Notes: a model not told the origin generated them from the sequence alone. 64,000 nt of DNA from Streptomyces finlayi (GCF_014216315.1 NZ_CP045702.1:5828001-5892000), one strand, 5' to 3'; counted from the stretch's first letter, positions 42,608-51,236 are shown. Numbers and translations: made by a program.

Positions 42608-43177
42608 TCAGGCGGGACGTACCAGGGCGTCGAGCATCTTCTCCAGTAGGTCGTTGTTCGCGTTGAAGCCGGCCACCGATGCGGCGATGTTCTCCTCTTG
42701 GTCCATGTCCTGCCAGGAGATGGCGTATCCGGCTTCGCGGGCGAGTTGGGCGAGGAAGGCGCGCTGGGTGCGACCGTTGCCTTCCCGGAAGGGGTGGATG
42801 GCGTTCACATCGCCATACAGGTCGGCCAGGGCTTGGATGAACTCCAGGCGGTCCAAGCTTTGCAGGTGGTCGTTGTCGGCGAGCTTGTGGAACACCTCCT
42901 TCGCGAAGGAGACGATGTGGATCGACGGGCAGAACGAGGTGCCCTTGGAGATCTCAATGGTTCGTAGCTCCCCGGCCCACGGGTACACGCTGCCGAAGAT
43001 CTGCCGGTGTAACGCTTGCAGGTGTGCGAGGTCGTAGCTGCCAGGCAGCGGCTCGGCGTCCAGGATGGCGAGTTCCACGGCGGCGATGTCCGCTTCGGCC
43101 TCGGAGAGCTCGGTTGCGTCGGTGATGCCGAGACTGTTTCGGAGGACGCCGTTGGGCTCGCTGTAGGGGTCGGTCAC
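42608..43177 (-). CDS. Fic-domain toxin (AMPylase type)
   Basis: This 189-residue Fic protein has the flap region WAGELRTIEISKGTSFCPS and the complete active-site motif HPFREGNGRTQR (from about residue 131), which holds the catalytic histidine, metal-binding Glu and phosphate-binding Gly-Asn-Gly-Arg. Such enzymes transfer AMP to targets such as gyrase and topoisomerase IV. No inhibitory helix is present in the toxin itself. The upstream overlapping gene carries one, so this is a class I FicTA pair. GTG 43177 overlaps the antitoxin stop (GTGA). Confidence 0.92.
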   Translation of the reverse strand: MTDPYSEPNGVLRNSLGITDATELSEAEADIAAVELAILDAEPLPGSYDLAHLQALHRQIFGSVYPWAGELRTIEISKGTSFCPSIHIVSFAKEVFHKLADNDHLQSLDRLEFIQALADLYGDVNAIHPFREGNGRTQRAFLAQLAREAGYAISWQDMDQEENIAASVAGFNANNDLLEKMLDALVRPA

Positions 43178-43887
43178 TCAGCGGCCTTACGGGTGTAGCG
43201 GGCAAGGGTGCGGGCGCGCAAGGCTGCGGCGTCGAGTTCTCCGCGTGCGTAGGCGTCGAGGCCGGCGGTGGTGTCTGCGCTGACGCGCAGCCCCTCGGCC
43301 TCGGTGGAGCCGATGGCGGAGGCGACCGCCGCTTGGCGACGTTGGGCTTGCTCGTTCTGTTCGCGTCGTCGGTAGCCCTCTAGGGATGCGACGTCCACAC
43401 GGCGGTGGGTGCCGACCATGCGGAAGTCGATCACGCCCTTGTCAAGCAGCTTGACCAGGTGCGGCCGGGAGACACCGAGGCTCTTCGCTGCCTGGATAGT
43501 GGACAGCTCCATACTCTTGGCGATTACCTCGACCGCGCGGCCGGAGGTAATGAGCGCCATGGTCTCCATGAGGACAGCCAGGGCTTCACGTGGCACCTCC
43601 ATGGTGACCTTGCCCGCTTCCGCGACGGTGATGTGGAACGTCTCGGCACTGCTGGTGAGGGCGTCACGCAGGCATGGCACGGCCTCCTCGACGCTGCGTT
43701 TACGCTGCTTCTTCCGCGTCCGCTGCGCCTGGGTCCCACGCAGTGCCGACGGGTTCTCAGTGGGGCGCTTGCGCGGCACCTTCTTCCGGGTGTGGGAGTC
43801 GACCTCGTAACTGAGGGTCGTCGTACTGTCGTCGGTGGGGTGCTTCTTCTGCTTGGCCGGTTTCTGTTCCTGGTCGGTCACGGGCAT
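43174..43887 (-). CDS. HTH regulator fused to a VbhA-like Fic antitoxin domain
   Basis: This 237-residue protein has a basic N-terminal tail and a central region (70-125). It continues with an excisionase/MerR-like helix-turn-helix (STIQAAKSLGVSRPHLVKLL, then MVGTHRRVDVASLEGYRRR) and a C-terminal segment GSTEAEGLRVSADTTAGLDA. That segment contains S-TEA-EG, the S/T-xxx-E-G/N inhibition motif of Fic antitoxins, followed by YARGELDAAALRARTLARY as in VbhA. VbhA and FicA are normally short and lack a DNA-binding domain. This fusion would neutralise the toxin and repress the operon in one protein. Confidence 0.82.
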   Translation of the reverse strand: MPVTDQEQKPAKQKKHPTDDSTTTLSYEVDSHTRKKVPRKRPTENPSALRGTQAQRTRKKQRKRSVEEAVPCLRDALTSSAETFHITVAEAGKVTMEVPREALAVLMETMALITSGRAVEVIAKSMELSTIQAAKSLGVSRPHLVKLLDKGVIDFRMVGTHRRVDVASLEGYRRREQNEQAQRRQAAVASAIGSTEAEGLRVSADTTAGLDAYARGELDAAALRARTLARYTRKAAE

Positions 43888-43926
43888 GGGTGCGTCCCCA
43901 ACTTTGAGTGGCTGCTATCACCGTCA

Positions 43927-43955
43927 ACCATATGAAACAAGTGAACCAAGTGCAA
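43927..43955 (-). promoter_or_regulatory. Sigma-70-like promoter of the FicTA operon
   Basis: On the minus strand, TTGCAC (43950-43955) and TATGGT (43927-43932) are separated by exactly 17 bp. They are located 40-68 bp upstream of the antitoxin ATG and embedded in the iterons. Confidence 0.6.
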
Positions 43956-43964
43956 TATGTGCAA
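43929..43964. repeat. Four 9-bp iterons over the FicTA promoter
   Basis: Head-to-tail units CATATGAAA, CAAGTGAAC, CAAGTGCAA and TATGTGCAA occupy 43929-43964 without gaps. They overlap both promoter elements. They are the likely binding sites of the HTH-antitoxin, giving autoregulation. Confidence 0.65.
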
Positions 43965-44505
43965 CTACTTGGAGCGGAGGCGTTGCCCTTTGCGGCACTG
44001 GAGGGCAGCAGTCCGCGCCTTTGTCCCCGGTCAGGGTGACGCCGGTGTTGCCGAGGGTCACGTACGTGCTGCCGTTACCGCACTCGTTCGTACCGACCTT
44101 GGTACTCGGCGAGGTGTCCAGCGCCCACGGCGCCTTCGGCGGACGGTTGAACTCGACGATCAGTTTGGCGTCGGGCTTGAACTTCTTCCAGCTGTAGACG
44201 TCCTTGGCATCCTCCGCGCTCTGCGGGGCACGCAGACCGAAGGTGATGTTGCTCCACTTGCCCGCTGCGGCCTTGATGGCCGCGTCGTTGGCGATGAAGT
44301 CGACAGGCTTGTCCGCAATCGGGCAGAGGGCCGGCCATTGTTATCTTCACGAAGGAATTCGGATGGCGCATGAAGAAATGGGTGGAGATACCCGTGTGCA
44401 CCGATTGCCAAGGCCGGTACAAGAAGTAGTAATTCCAGCCGGACGCCACGTACGATCCGGGCTTGGCGTGGTCGAATTGATTCTCTCGAACAGGAAGTAT
44501 ATGCA

Positions 44506-44997
44506 GTGAGCAGGAACCTGGCCGAAATCGAGATCGGCCGTATACGGTGGGAGGATTTTCGCACCCTCGGCGACCGGTCGAACGCTGTGCCCGGTGCCCT
44601 GCGTCGCCTGTTCGCGGCCGCCGGTGAGGACGAGGTCATGGGCGTCTACTGGGAACTCGAGAATGTCGTGGTGGTGCAGTCGCAGCTCCACAGTGCGGCA
44701 CTGCCGACAGTCTCCGTTCTCCTGGCAGCCCTTCTCGACGAGATGTCGGCCGATGCCCGCGATGCTGTCGTGGAACTCCTCCTGCAGATCGTGATGGGTG
44801 AGTCCGCCAAGGACGAGATCGCCTTGGGTAATACCAACCTCGGCGATCAGTGCAGGGCAGCCGCACGAAACGGTCTGTGGCTCGTCTACCGCGAACTGGG
44901 TACCCGGCGCCGTGAGACGGCGGAGGCCATCCTGGAGCACATCGAGGATGACAAGCCGAGGCTCGCCGCCTATCTGGCCGGTGTCCGAGGCAAGTAG
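44506..44997 (+). CDS. Immunity-like helical-repeat protein
   Basis: This 163-residue acidic protein is made mostly of helices (VYWELENVVVVQSQLHSAAL, VVELLLQIVMGES). It resembles HEAT-like immunity proteins that accompany polymorphic toxins in Streptomyces. No signal peptide and no catalytic motif. GTG 44506. It lies next to the broken surface-protein remnant, so it may be an orphan immunity gene. The function is inferred only from pattern and context. Confidence 0.65.
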   Translation: MSRNLAEIEIGRIRWEDFRTLGDRSNAVPGALRRLFAAAGEDEVMGVYWELENVVVVQSQLHSAALPTVSVLLAALLDEMSADARDAVVELLLQIVMGESAKDEIALGNTNLGDQCRAAARNGLWLVYRELGTRRRETAEAILEHIEDDKPRLAAYLAGVRGK

Positions 44998-45108
44998 CGT
45001 GCGGACCCTTCGGCCTGTCGGCTGAAGGAGCACCCTTGACACCTCGACGGCACAGCACTTCCGCATGCCCGGCCCGGCGGACTACCGCGCCGACAGTAAG
45101 GAGTGGTC

Positions 45109-45300
45109 ATGTTCGGTACCTTCGACCAGCTGTTCGCACCCAGTAGGCGGCACACCGAGGAAGAGCGGCGCAGGCAGGAGCTGGTCCTGGAGGAGGCCGG
45201 GGACGCCGATCCGGGCAGGGGGCCGGTAGACCTCACCAGCGGTGTGGTCCTGATACGCCCCGCGCGTTCCCCGGAGCCGCAGGACCCCGAGGACGGCTGA
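45109..45300 (+). CDS. Small conserved protein (DUF6191-like)
   Basis: This 63-residue protein starts MFGTFDQLFAPSRRHTEEER with a C-terminal PGRGPVDLTSGVVLIRP motif, a conserved short family in Streptomyces. ATG 45109 has TAAGGAG seven bases upstream, better than GTG 45103. Function unknown. Confidence 0.8.
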   Translation: MFGTFDQLFAPSRRHTEEERRRQELVLEEAGDADPGRGPVDLTSGVVLIRPARSPEPQDPEDG

Positions 45301-45315
45301 CGGCGGCCCGGCGCG

Positions 45316-45594
45316 TCACCACGCCTCCTCGTCCCCGGGCGACTGCCAGAGGAAACGGCCCTCCAGCCCGTCCGGCGAGAGGAAGGCGTAACCCACTCCG
45401 CCGTCACCGAAGTTGATCCAGAACGGCAGCCGGTCCACGGCGAGCTGCCCAAGGAACTGCATGGGCTCGCCACTCGACCGTGACAGCGGCCAGGCGGGCT
45501 GCTCCAGCCAGACGGGCTGCCCGCCGAGCTTGGTCACGGGCGTGCCGACGCGATGCTCGGCGGGAGTGAAAGCGAGGGGAACCGGCACGGTCAT
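45316..45594 (-). CDS. Short DUF1963/YwqG-like protein, possibly truncated
   Basis: These 92 residues begin PLAFTPAEHRVGTPVTKLGGQPVWLEQPAWPLS, an N-terminal pattern of YwqG/DUF1963 proteins. The protein ends GDGGVGYAFLSPDGLEGRFLWQ. Full-length relatives are about twice as long, so a short internal deletion is possible. No catalytic residues known for the family. Confidence 0.6.
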   Translation of the reverse strand: MTVPVPLAFTPAEHRVGTPVTKLGGQPVWLEQPAWPLSRSSGEPMQFLGQLAVDRLPFWINFGDGGVGYAFLSPDGLEGRFLWQSPGDEEAW

Positions 45595-45762
45595 GAAGCC
45601 TCCATGAGGGCGGGTCAGGCATGACCGGCATGCGAGCGGCGGGACGTGCCTCGGCGGCAGGGACGCCGCACCGGGTGCACATCGCGAACGCTAGCTCCCG
45701 CGTCGGTGCGACCCGGCCCCACCCCCGGGCTCGCCCCCCTTCGTGGGCCCGAGCCGCAACGG

Positions 45763-46776
45763 TCAGGGAGCGATCGCCATGTCGAAGAGGTGGACGTCGG
45801 CGTTCGCGGGCAGGACCACGAAGTCGACCGTCTTGGACGGGTCCAGCGGGACCGAGTGGGCGAAGACGCTGTACTTCACGGTGGCGTTGCCGTAACCGTC
45901 CTGGCGGTTGCGGCCGTCGGTCGACTTGACCAGCGTGGCGCCGTGCGCGGTGACCGGGTCGAAGGACCAGTTGGGGAAGCCGAACGAGCCCGTCGTGGTC
46001 GTGCCGTCGGTGTAGTACACGGTGCTGCTGCCCGTGGCGGAACTCCCGACGCCCGAGCCGAGGAACACCAGCTTGCTGCCCTTGCCGCTCAGGGTGATCG
46101 CCTGCCCCGAGCTCGCCACGTTGTCCGTCGTGCCGGCCGCTACATCCGGCCAGGTCAGGGTGGCGCCGAGGGCGCTGACGGATGCTCCGGGGGTCAGGCC
46201 GACCGCGGCGAGCTTCTGCGCGGAGAAGCTGTTGCCCTCGCCGTCGTAGTTCCCGGCCGTCGTCGCGGACTCGTCGGTGATCGCCACGCCGTTGTACGCG
46301 GCCGCGAGGTTCGCCCGCGGCTCGCCGCTGCGTTCCGAGCGGGTGCCGGTGGCGGAGCCCATGCCGTCCCCGCCCGTGTACGTCGCCGTCGCCTTGAACG
46401 TACGGATGACGAACCCGTCCCGCTTCTCCGGGACCTGGATGCGGAAGGTCGTCGTGGCCGAGGCGCCCGTGGCCAGGGAGCCGTCCACGTGCTTCAGGGA
46501 CGGCTGGACCGCCCATCCGGTGGGTCCGGCGAACGTGACCCGCAGTGAACGCAGGCGCTGCGGGCCCGCGTTCTTGACGGTGACGTCCACCGAGGAGATG
46601 GCCGGGCCGTCGAGGTCGACGGATGAGATGGTCACCTCGGTCTTCGCCCCGTCGGCTGCGGACGCGGCGGACGAAGCGGACGCGGCGGGTGCGGCGACGG
46701 CCGCCCCGGCAGGAATCAGCAGGGCCGCTGCCACGGCCAGGACTCTGAGCGGGGTGATCAGTCGTACGGGTCTCAA
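45763..46776 (-). CDS. Secreted protein with NEW3-like and carbohydrate-binding-like domains
   Basis: This 337-residue protein has a signal peptide (LRVLAVAAALLIPAGAAVAAPA). A beta-rich N-terminal domain (about 45-140, VDVTVKNAGPQRLRSLRVTF) resembles the NEW3 domain of alpha-galactosidases. A C-terminal beta-sandwich (from ANLAAAYNGVAITDES) is similar to NPCBM-type modules. It has no catalytic domain of its own. It lies 42 bp beyond the GH109-like gene, in the same orientation, so it may be its extracellular partner. Confidence 0.78.
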   Translation of the reverse strand: MRPVRLITPLRVLAVAAALLIPAGAAVAAPAASASSAASAADGAKTEVTISSVDLDGPAISSVDVTVKNAGPQRLRSLRVTFAGPTGWAVQPSLKHVDGSLATGASATTTFRIQVPEKRDGFVIRTFKATATYTGGDGMGSATGTRSERSGEPRANLAAAYNGVAITDESATTAGNYDGEGNSFSAQKLAAVGLTPGASVSALGATLTWPDVAAGTTDNVASSGQAITLSGKGSKLVFLGSGVGSSATGSSTVYYTDGTTTTGSFGFPNWSFDPVTAHGATLVKSTDGRNRQDGYGNATVKYSVFAHSVPLDPSKTVDFVVLPANADVHLFDMAIAP

Positions 46777-46818
46777 GGTCTGCTCCTTCGACGGGGACGC
46801 CTGGGTGGGAGGGTGCGG

Positions 46819-48270
46819 CTATGCGACGGGGGGCATGTCCGTCTCGCGCGAGTCCAGGCCCGTACGCAGGTTGACCCAGGAGCCCCGGGTGAAGTCGGGG
46901 ACGGCGACCGGGCGGCCCTTGTCGGCCAGGGACATGACGCTCAGGGGGACGGGCGCGCACCAGACGGCGGAGTCGTACACGTCGATGTCGGGGACCAGTC
47001 CGGCCCGCATCAGCTGGATGGTGCGCCACTGCAGGACGTAGTCCATGCCGCCGTGGCCGCCGTTGTTCGCGGCGTCGTCACCGATCTTCTTCCACAGCCA
47101 GTGGTCGAACTCCTTGCGGTACGTGTCGAAGTCGCGCCAGGAGTGGCCGCCGTGGTCCGGCTCCACGTAGACGCGTCCGCCCGTCGTCGAAGTACCGGCG
47201 TAGTCCTCGAAGATGCCTCGGCTCCCGGCCAGGGTGTTGATGCGGCTGTAGGGGCGGGGCGAACTCACGTCGTGGTCGGCCCGGATGGTCCTGCCGTTCG
47301 CCGTCTCGATGGCGCAGCTGACGAGGTCGCCGTTGACGTACGTCTCGTTCCACGACGGGTGGGACCTGGGGACGAAGCGCTCCCGGTAGTCGGCGAGGCC
47401 CTTCGGCGCGGTGGCGGTGGCCTTCAGCGTGGTCATGCGGTCGCCGCGGTTGATGTCCATGGCCGCCGCGATCGGGGCGAGGCCGTGCATGGCGTAGAAG
47501 GAGGCGGTGGAGCGGGTGTGCCAGAGCCTGCGCCAGGAGTCGGTGTAGTACGTGTTGGAGAAGAGCAGGGCGCGCAGGTCGTGCAGATAGCCGCCGTGGC
47601 CGTTGGTGATGTCGCCGAACAGGCCCTCGTGGGCCATCTTCAGCATGGCCATCTCGTTGCGGCCGTAGTTGCAGTTCTCGGCGAGCATCAGGTTCTTGCG
47701 GGTGCGCTCCGAGGTGTCGACGAGGTCCCACAGCTCGTCCAGCTCGGTGGCGACGGGGAGTTCGACGATCACGTGCTTGCCGGACAGGAGCGCGGCCTTG
47801 CCCTGCTCGTGGTGGAACTCCCAGGGCGTCGCGATGTAGACGAGGTCGATGTCGTCGCGCTTGAGCATCTCGGCACAGGAGTCGGCGGAGCCGCCGAACT
47901 CCGCAGGGCGCGGCTTCCCCTTCGCCACCAGCCCGTCGGCGGTGCGCTTCACGCGGTCGGCGCGGATGTCGCACACCGCCGTCACGGTGCAGCCGGGGAT
48001 GACGGACCAGCCCGTCGTCATTCCGGAACCCCGGTTCCCGAGTCCGATCACACCGACGCGGACGGTCGCGTACGGCTCGAACGGCACGTTGACCATGGAC
48101 TTCTGGCCGGGCGCGCGACGCGGTGCGGCGGCTCCCGCCAGTGCGGAGGGGGCGGTCGGCGCGGGTGCTGCCGCGGCGCCGGCGGCCGAGCCGATCCCGG
48201 CGGCGAGTGCCCCCGTGGCCAGCGTTCCTCCCAGAACCAAACGGCGTGAGACTGCGGGTATTTCGGACAT
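46819..48270 (-). CDS. Secreted Gfo/Idh/MocA-family glycoside hydrolase (GH109-like)
   Basis: This 483-residue protein has a Tat-like signal (SRRLVLGGTLATGAL). An NAD-binding Rossmann domain follows (VRVGVIGLGNRGSGM, VCDIRADR). A substrate domain contains HGLAPIAAAMDINRGDR and GHGGMDYVLQWRTI. The arrangement matches GH109 enzymes, which cleave alpha-N-acetylgalactosamine using tightly bound NAD. Tat export fits a prebound cofactor. It is followed by the NEW3-like protein. Substrate is inferred from family only. Confidence 0.82.
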   Translation of the reverse strand: MSEIPAVSRRLVLGGTLATGALAAGIGSAAGAAAAPAPTAPSALAGAAAPRRAPGQKSMVNVPFEPYATVRVGVIGLGNRGSGMTTGWSVIPGCTVTAVCDIRADRVKRTADGLVAKGKPRPAEFGGSADSCAEMLKRDDIDLVYIATPWEFHHEQGKAALLSGKHVIVELPVATELDELWDLVDTSERTRKNLMLAENCNYGRNEMAMLKMAHEGLFGDITNGHGGYLHDLRALLFSNTYYTDSWRRLWHTRSTASFYAMHGLAPIAAAMDINRGDRMTTLKATATAPKGLADYRERFVPRSHPSWNETYVNGDLVSCAIETANGRTIRADHDVSSPRPYSRINTLAGSRGIFEDYAGTSTTGGRVYVEPDHGGHSWRDFDTYRKEFDHWLWKKIGDDAANNGGHGGMDYVLQWRTIQLMRAGLVPDIDVYDSAVWCAPVPLSVMSLADKGRPVAVPDFTRGSWVNLRTGLDSRETDMPPVA

Positions 48271-48426
48271 GGCGACAACGCTCCTGTCGTGTGACCGGCA
48301 TCACTGGCGGCAACGACTCTCGCCGGAATGTCGGTCGCATGTCAATAGGTGTTCGCAGAAGCCGTGTTCTGAGCAAAACCAAGCATCCCGTGAGCGTCGG
48401 AGATGCCCGGTTCGCCGGGGGCCCGT

Positions 48427-49329
48427 TCAGATCACCGGGGGGCGGCCCAGCATCGTCATGCGCCACACCGTGCGCCAGCGCATCGGGCTGCGCGGGCCGC
48501 ACGGGGTCCGTACCCCCTCGGCGAAGCCGGCCGCCCAGGCCCGCAGCCCTTTCGGTGAGCGGGTCCGTGCCACGGTGAGCAGGGTCCAGGTGCCCAGATA
48601 GGCGGGGACCAGGGGCAGGGGCAGGTTGCGGCGGGCCAGCCAGACACGGTTGCGGGCCGTCATCCGGTAGTAGACCGCGTGCCGTGCCGGGGAGGTCTTC
48701 GGGTGCTGGAGGAGCAGATCGGGCTCGTAGAGGATCTTCCAGTCCGCGTCCAGCGCCCGCCAGGACAGATCCGTCTCCTCGTGGGTGAAGAAGAACTCGG
48801 CGGGCCAGGTGCCGGTCTCCGCGAGCATCTTCATCGAGAACGCGTGGCCGCCGCCCAGGAACGCGGTGACCGGTCCGCGCCGCATGGGGTCGGTGGTGCG
48901 CAGCCGGGGCACATGGCGGCGCTGTGTCTCACCGTGCTCGTCCGCGATCCGGAAACCGACGATGCCGAGCCGGGGATCGGAGGCGTAGAGCTCCTGGACC
49001 TTGCGGAACACCCCGCTGTCGACCAGCAGTCCGTCGTCGTCCAGCTCGATGACCACGTCCACGTCGCCCAGCTCGGCCAGTCGGCTCAGGGCCACGTTGC
49101 GCCCGCCCGGGCAGCCCAGATTCTCGGCGAGCTCGATCGTGGTGACACCGCCCTCGAGACCGGACAGGCCGGGCAGGGTGCTGAAGTCCGGCAGCGGGGA
49201 GCCGTTGCCCACGACGACGAGCCGGGTGGGCCGGACGTCCTGCATGGCCACGGACGCGAGCAGCGCCTCGACCTGCTGCGGCCGGTCTCCCATGGTGACG
49301 ATGGATACGCCGATGCGTGGTTCGGACAA
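48427..49329 (-). CDS. Glycosyltransferase family 2
   Basis: This 300-residue GT-A enzyme has the donor site VSIVTMGDRPQQVEALLASV, GGRNVALSRLAE, the metal-binding VVIELDDDGLL, the GGGHAFSMKML region and EETDLSWRALDADW. It is followed by two hydrophobic C-terminal helices. TTG 49329 is proposed because it has AGGAG about nine bases upstream; further codons upstream are unsupported. It may act on a cell-surface polysaccharide. Confidence 0.85.
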   Translation of the reverse strand: MSEPRIGVSIVTMGDRPQQVEALLASVAMQDVRPTRLVVVGNGSPLPDFSTLPGLSGLEGGVTTIELAENLGCPGGRNVALSRLAELGDVDVVIELDDDGLLVDSGVFRKVQELYASDPRLGIVGFRIADEHGETQRRHVPRLRTTDPMRRGPVTAFLGGGHAFSMKMLAETGTWPAEFFFTHEETDLSWRALDADWKILYEPDLLLQHPKTSPARHAVYYRMTARNRVWLARRNLPLPLVPAYLGTWTLLTVARTRSPKGLRAWAAGFAEGVRTPCGPRSPMRWRTVWRMTMLGRPPVI

Positions 49330-49352
49330 GGGTCGGCACTCCTGGGTTCGGC

Positions 49353-49382
49353 GACGGGTTAGGTGACGGGTTAGGTGACGGG
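49353..49382. repeat. Short 12-bp tandem repeat
   Basis: GACGGGTTAGGT occurs twice in tandem and a third time in part (GACGGG), just upstream of the GT2 start. The sequence is a likely slippage hotspot and might affect its translation. Confidence 0.55.
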
Positions 49383-49415
49383 GCTGCGGTGCGCGTGATC
49401 GTAACGCCTCGGGGT

Positions 49416-49664
49416 TCACCTGTCCGTCGCCGCCCGGCCACCGGAAGGGCGTTCCTCGTTCACGGAGGCGTACATGAGCATGTCCCGGCGCCGCTCGCCC
49501 ACTCGCTGCCAGCTCCGCAGCAGGCCCTCGCGCCGGAACCCGGCCGCCTCGGCGGTCCGTACCGACCCGGTGATCCACGGTTGCGGGAGGTCACTCAGCT
49601 CCCAGGGGCGCAGGACGAAATGGGGTCCCGCGGTCATGCTCGGTACGGTCAGCGGCTGAACCAT
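49416..49664 (-). pseudogene. GNAT acetyltransferase with internal deletion
   Basis: An 82-residue frame joins the first strand of a RimJ/RimL-type GNAT (AGPHFVLRPWELSDLPQ) directly to its C-terminal end (SVRTAEAAGFRREGLLRSW...DMLMYASV). The acetyl-CoA-binding core (about 100 residues) is missing although the frame is kept. It cannot be a functional acetyltransferase. Start ATG 49664 or 49634. Confidence 0.75.
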
Positions 49665-49736
49665 GTCCGTATCCTGCCGCGACGCGCCCGGTCGGCGGGT
49701 GCCGACGCGGGCGCGTCCGGATGATCGGTGACCGGC

Positions 49737-51185
49737 TCACCCGGCCGGGCTCCGCGTCTCGCGCCGTCCGAGGAGGAACCAGGCGGCCAGGGCGCCGGCC
49801 AGGACGAGGGCGGAGTTCACCAGGACGGCCACCGAGACTCCGGACAGCACCGCGTCGGGCCCCGTGGCCCCTCCCATGCGGGCGGTGACGATAGCGCTCA
49901 TGACCGGGATGCCCAGGGTGATGCCGACCTGCTGGGTCATGGTCGCCAGCCCGGTGGCGAGACCCTGCTCCTCGTCGGGGAGGCCCGAGGTGGCGCTGAC
50001 CATGAAGCCGACGATCATCAGCATGTTGCCGATGCCGCCGATGAACGTTGCGGCCAGCAGGAGTTGGATCCAGCCGCCCGAGGTTCCGAGCGCCACCAGG
50101 GACAGGGTGGCGGCGGCCTGGACGATCCCGCCGAAGGCGATGGTGCGCCGGGTGCCGAAACGGCCCACCGCGCGCCCACCGAGGGTGCCGCCGATCACCG
50201 TACCGATGCCCAGGACACCGAAGGCGAGGCCGGTGGCGAGCGGTGAGTATCCGAGGACCTCCTGGAGGTAGAGGGTGAGGAGGAAGACCAGGGAGGTCTC
50301 GGTGACGAAGGCGATCAGACCGGTGGTGTTGCCCCAGATCACGCTGCGGCGCTTCAGGATGTGTACGGGGACGAGCGGCGACGCCGCCCGCTTCTCGATG
50401 AACCAGAAGCCGACGAGGAGCGCCGCGCCCGCGAGCAGGGCGGCGAGGGTGGCGGGTGTGGTCCAGCCGGTTTCGCCCGCCTGGGTCAGTCCGTAGACGA
50501 GGAGCAGCAGTCCGCCGGTGACGGTCGCGGCGCCGGGCACGTCGAGCTTCGGGCGGACGGCGGGGCGCGAGTCCGTGATGACGGCCGGGGCGAGGGCGAC
50601 GACGAGCGCGGCGACCGGCACGTTGACGAAGAACGCCCAGCGCCAGGAGAGCAGATCGGTGAGCAGTCCGCCGAGGATGGCCCCGGCGGTGAACCCGGCC
50701 GACATCAGCGCGCCGTTGAGCCCGAGAGCGCGTTCGCGCAGTCGGCCCTCCTTGAAGGCGGTGGTGAGCAGCGCCAGTCCGGCCGGGGTGACGGCGGCGG
50801 TGGCGAGTCCCTGCAGCACCCGCGCGGTGAGGAGGACTTCGGGCGAGTTGGCGAGGCCGCCCAGTGCGGAGGAGAGGCCCAGGAGGACCATGCCGCCGAT
50901 GAACAGGCGCTTGCGCCCGACGAGATCGGCGATGCGGCCGAAGAGCAGGGTGAATCCCGCGGCGGCGAGGGCGAAGGAGGTGGCGATCCACTGGAGGTGG
51001 GAGAGGGAGAAGCCGAGGCCTTCGCCGACGACCGGGAGCGCCACGTTCAGGATGGAGAAGTCCACAGCGATCATGAACTGGGCGCCGAGGAGGAGGGTGA
51101 GGACGAGCTTCTGCCGTCCCGTCATGCGAGGGTCGGCTGCTTGCGGGGCCGCAGGTGCGACCGGTGCCGTGCTGGAGATGGACAT
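49737..51185 (-). CDS. MFS drug exporter, DHA2 family
   Basis: This 482-residue, 14-helix exporter has FMIAVDFSILNVALP (DHA2 motif), motif A FGRIADLVGRKRLF and the antiporter motif region GAILGGLLTDLLSWRWAFF. It is divergent from a TetR gene with a palindromic operator between them, a standard drug-efflux pair. Substrate unknown. Confidence 0.92.
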   Translation of the reverse strand: MSISSTAPVAPAAPQAADPRMTGRQKLVLTLLLGAQFMIAVDFSILNVALPVVGEGLGFSLSHLQWIATSFALAAAGFTLLFGRIADLVGRKRLFIGGMVLLGLSSALGGLANSPEVLLTARVLQGLATAAVTPAGLALLTTAFKEGRLRERALGLNGALMSAGFTAGAILGGLLTDLLSWRWAFFVNVPVAALVVALAPAVITDSRPAVRPKLDVPGAATVTGGLLLLVYGLTQAGETGWTTPATLAALLAGAALLVGFWFIEKRAASPLVPVHILKRRSVIWGNTTGLIAFVTETSLVFLLTLYLQEVLGYSPLATGLAFGVLGIGTVIGGTLGGRAVGRFGTRRTIAFGGIVQAAATLSLVALGTSGGWIQLLLAATFIGGIGNMLMIVGFMVSATSGLPDEEQGLATGLATMTQQVGITLGIPVMSAIVTARMGGATGPDAVLSGVSVAVLVNSALVLAGALAAWFLLGRRETRSPAG

Positions 51186-51212
51186 GGGAGCCCTTTCCTG
51201 GGGCGGGACGAC

Positions 51213-51236
51213 TTAATGGTTCCCTGGTTCCGTTAA
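51213..51236. promoter_or_regulatory. Palindromic operator between MFS and TetR
   Basis: The 24-bp imperfect palindrome has ends TTAAtGG and CCgTTAA and an internal CC..GG. It lies between the divergent starts, 28 bp from the MFS ATG, where TetR would repress both. Confidence 0.6.

Larger units (their letters stand above)
43924..44340 (-). pseudogene. Truncated C-terminus of a DNRLRE/LamG-like surface protein
   Basis: Reading leftward, a 138-codon frame without a start codon contains KPVDFIANDAAIKAAAGKW, NITFGLRAPQ and WKKFKPDAKLIVEFN, then an Ala/Pro segment. This is the signature of DNRLRE and LamG-containing secreted proteins of Streptomyces (from memory). The signal peptide and most domains are gone, and the last 25 or so codons are unrelated sequence. 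Those codons include the promoter of the antitoxin gene, so the join is an island boundary. Confidence 0.6.
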
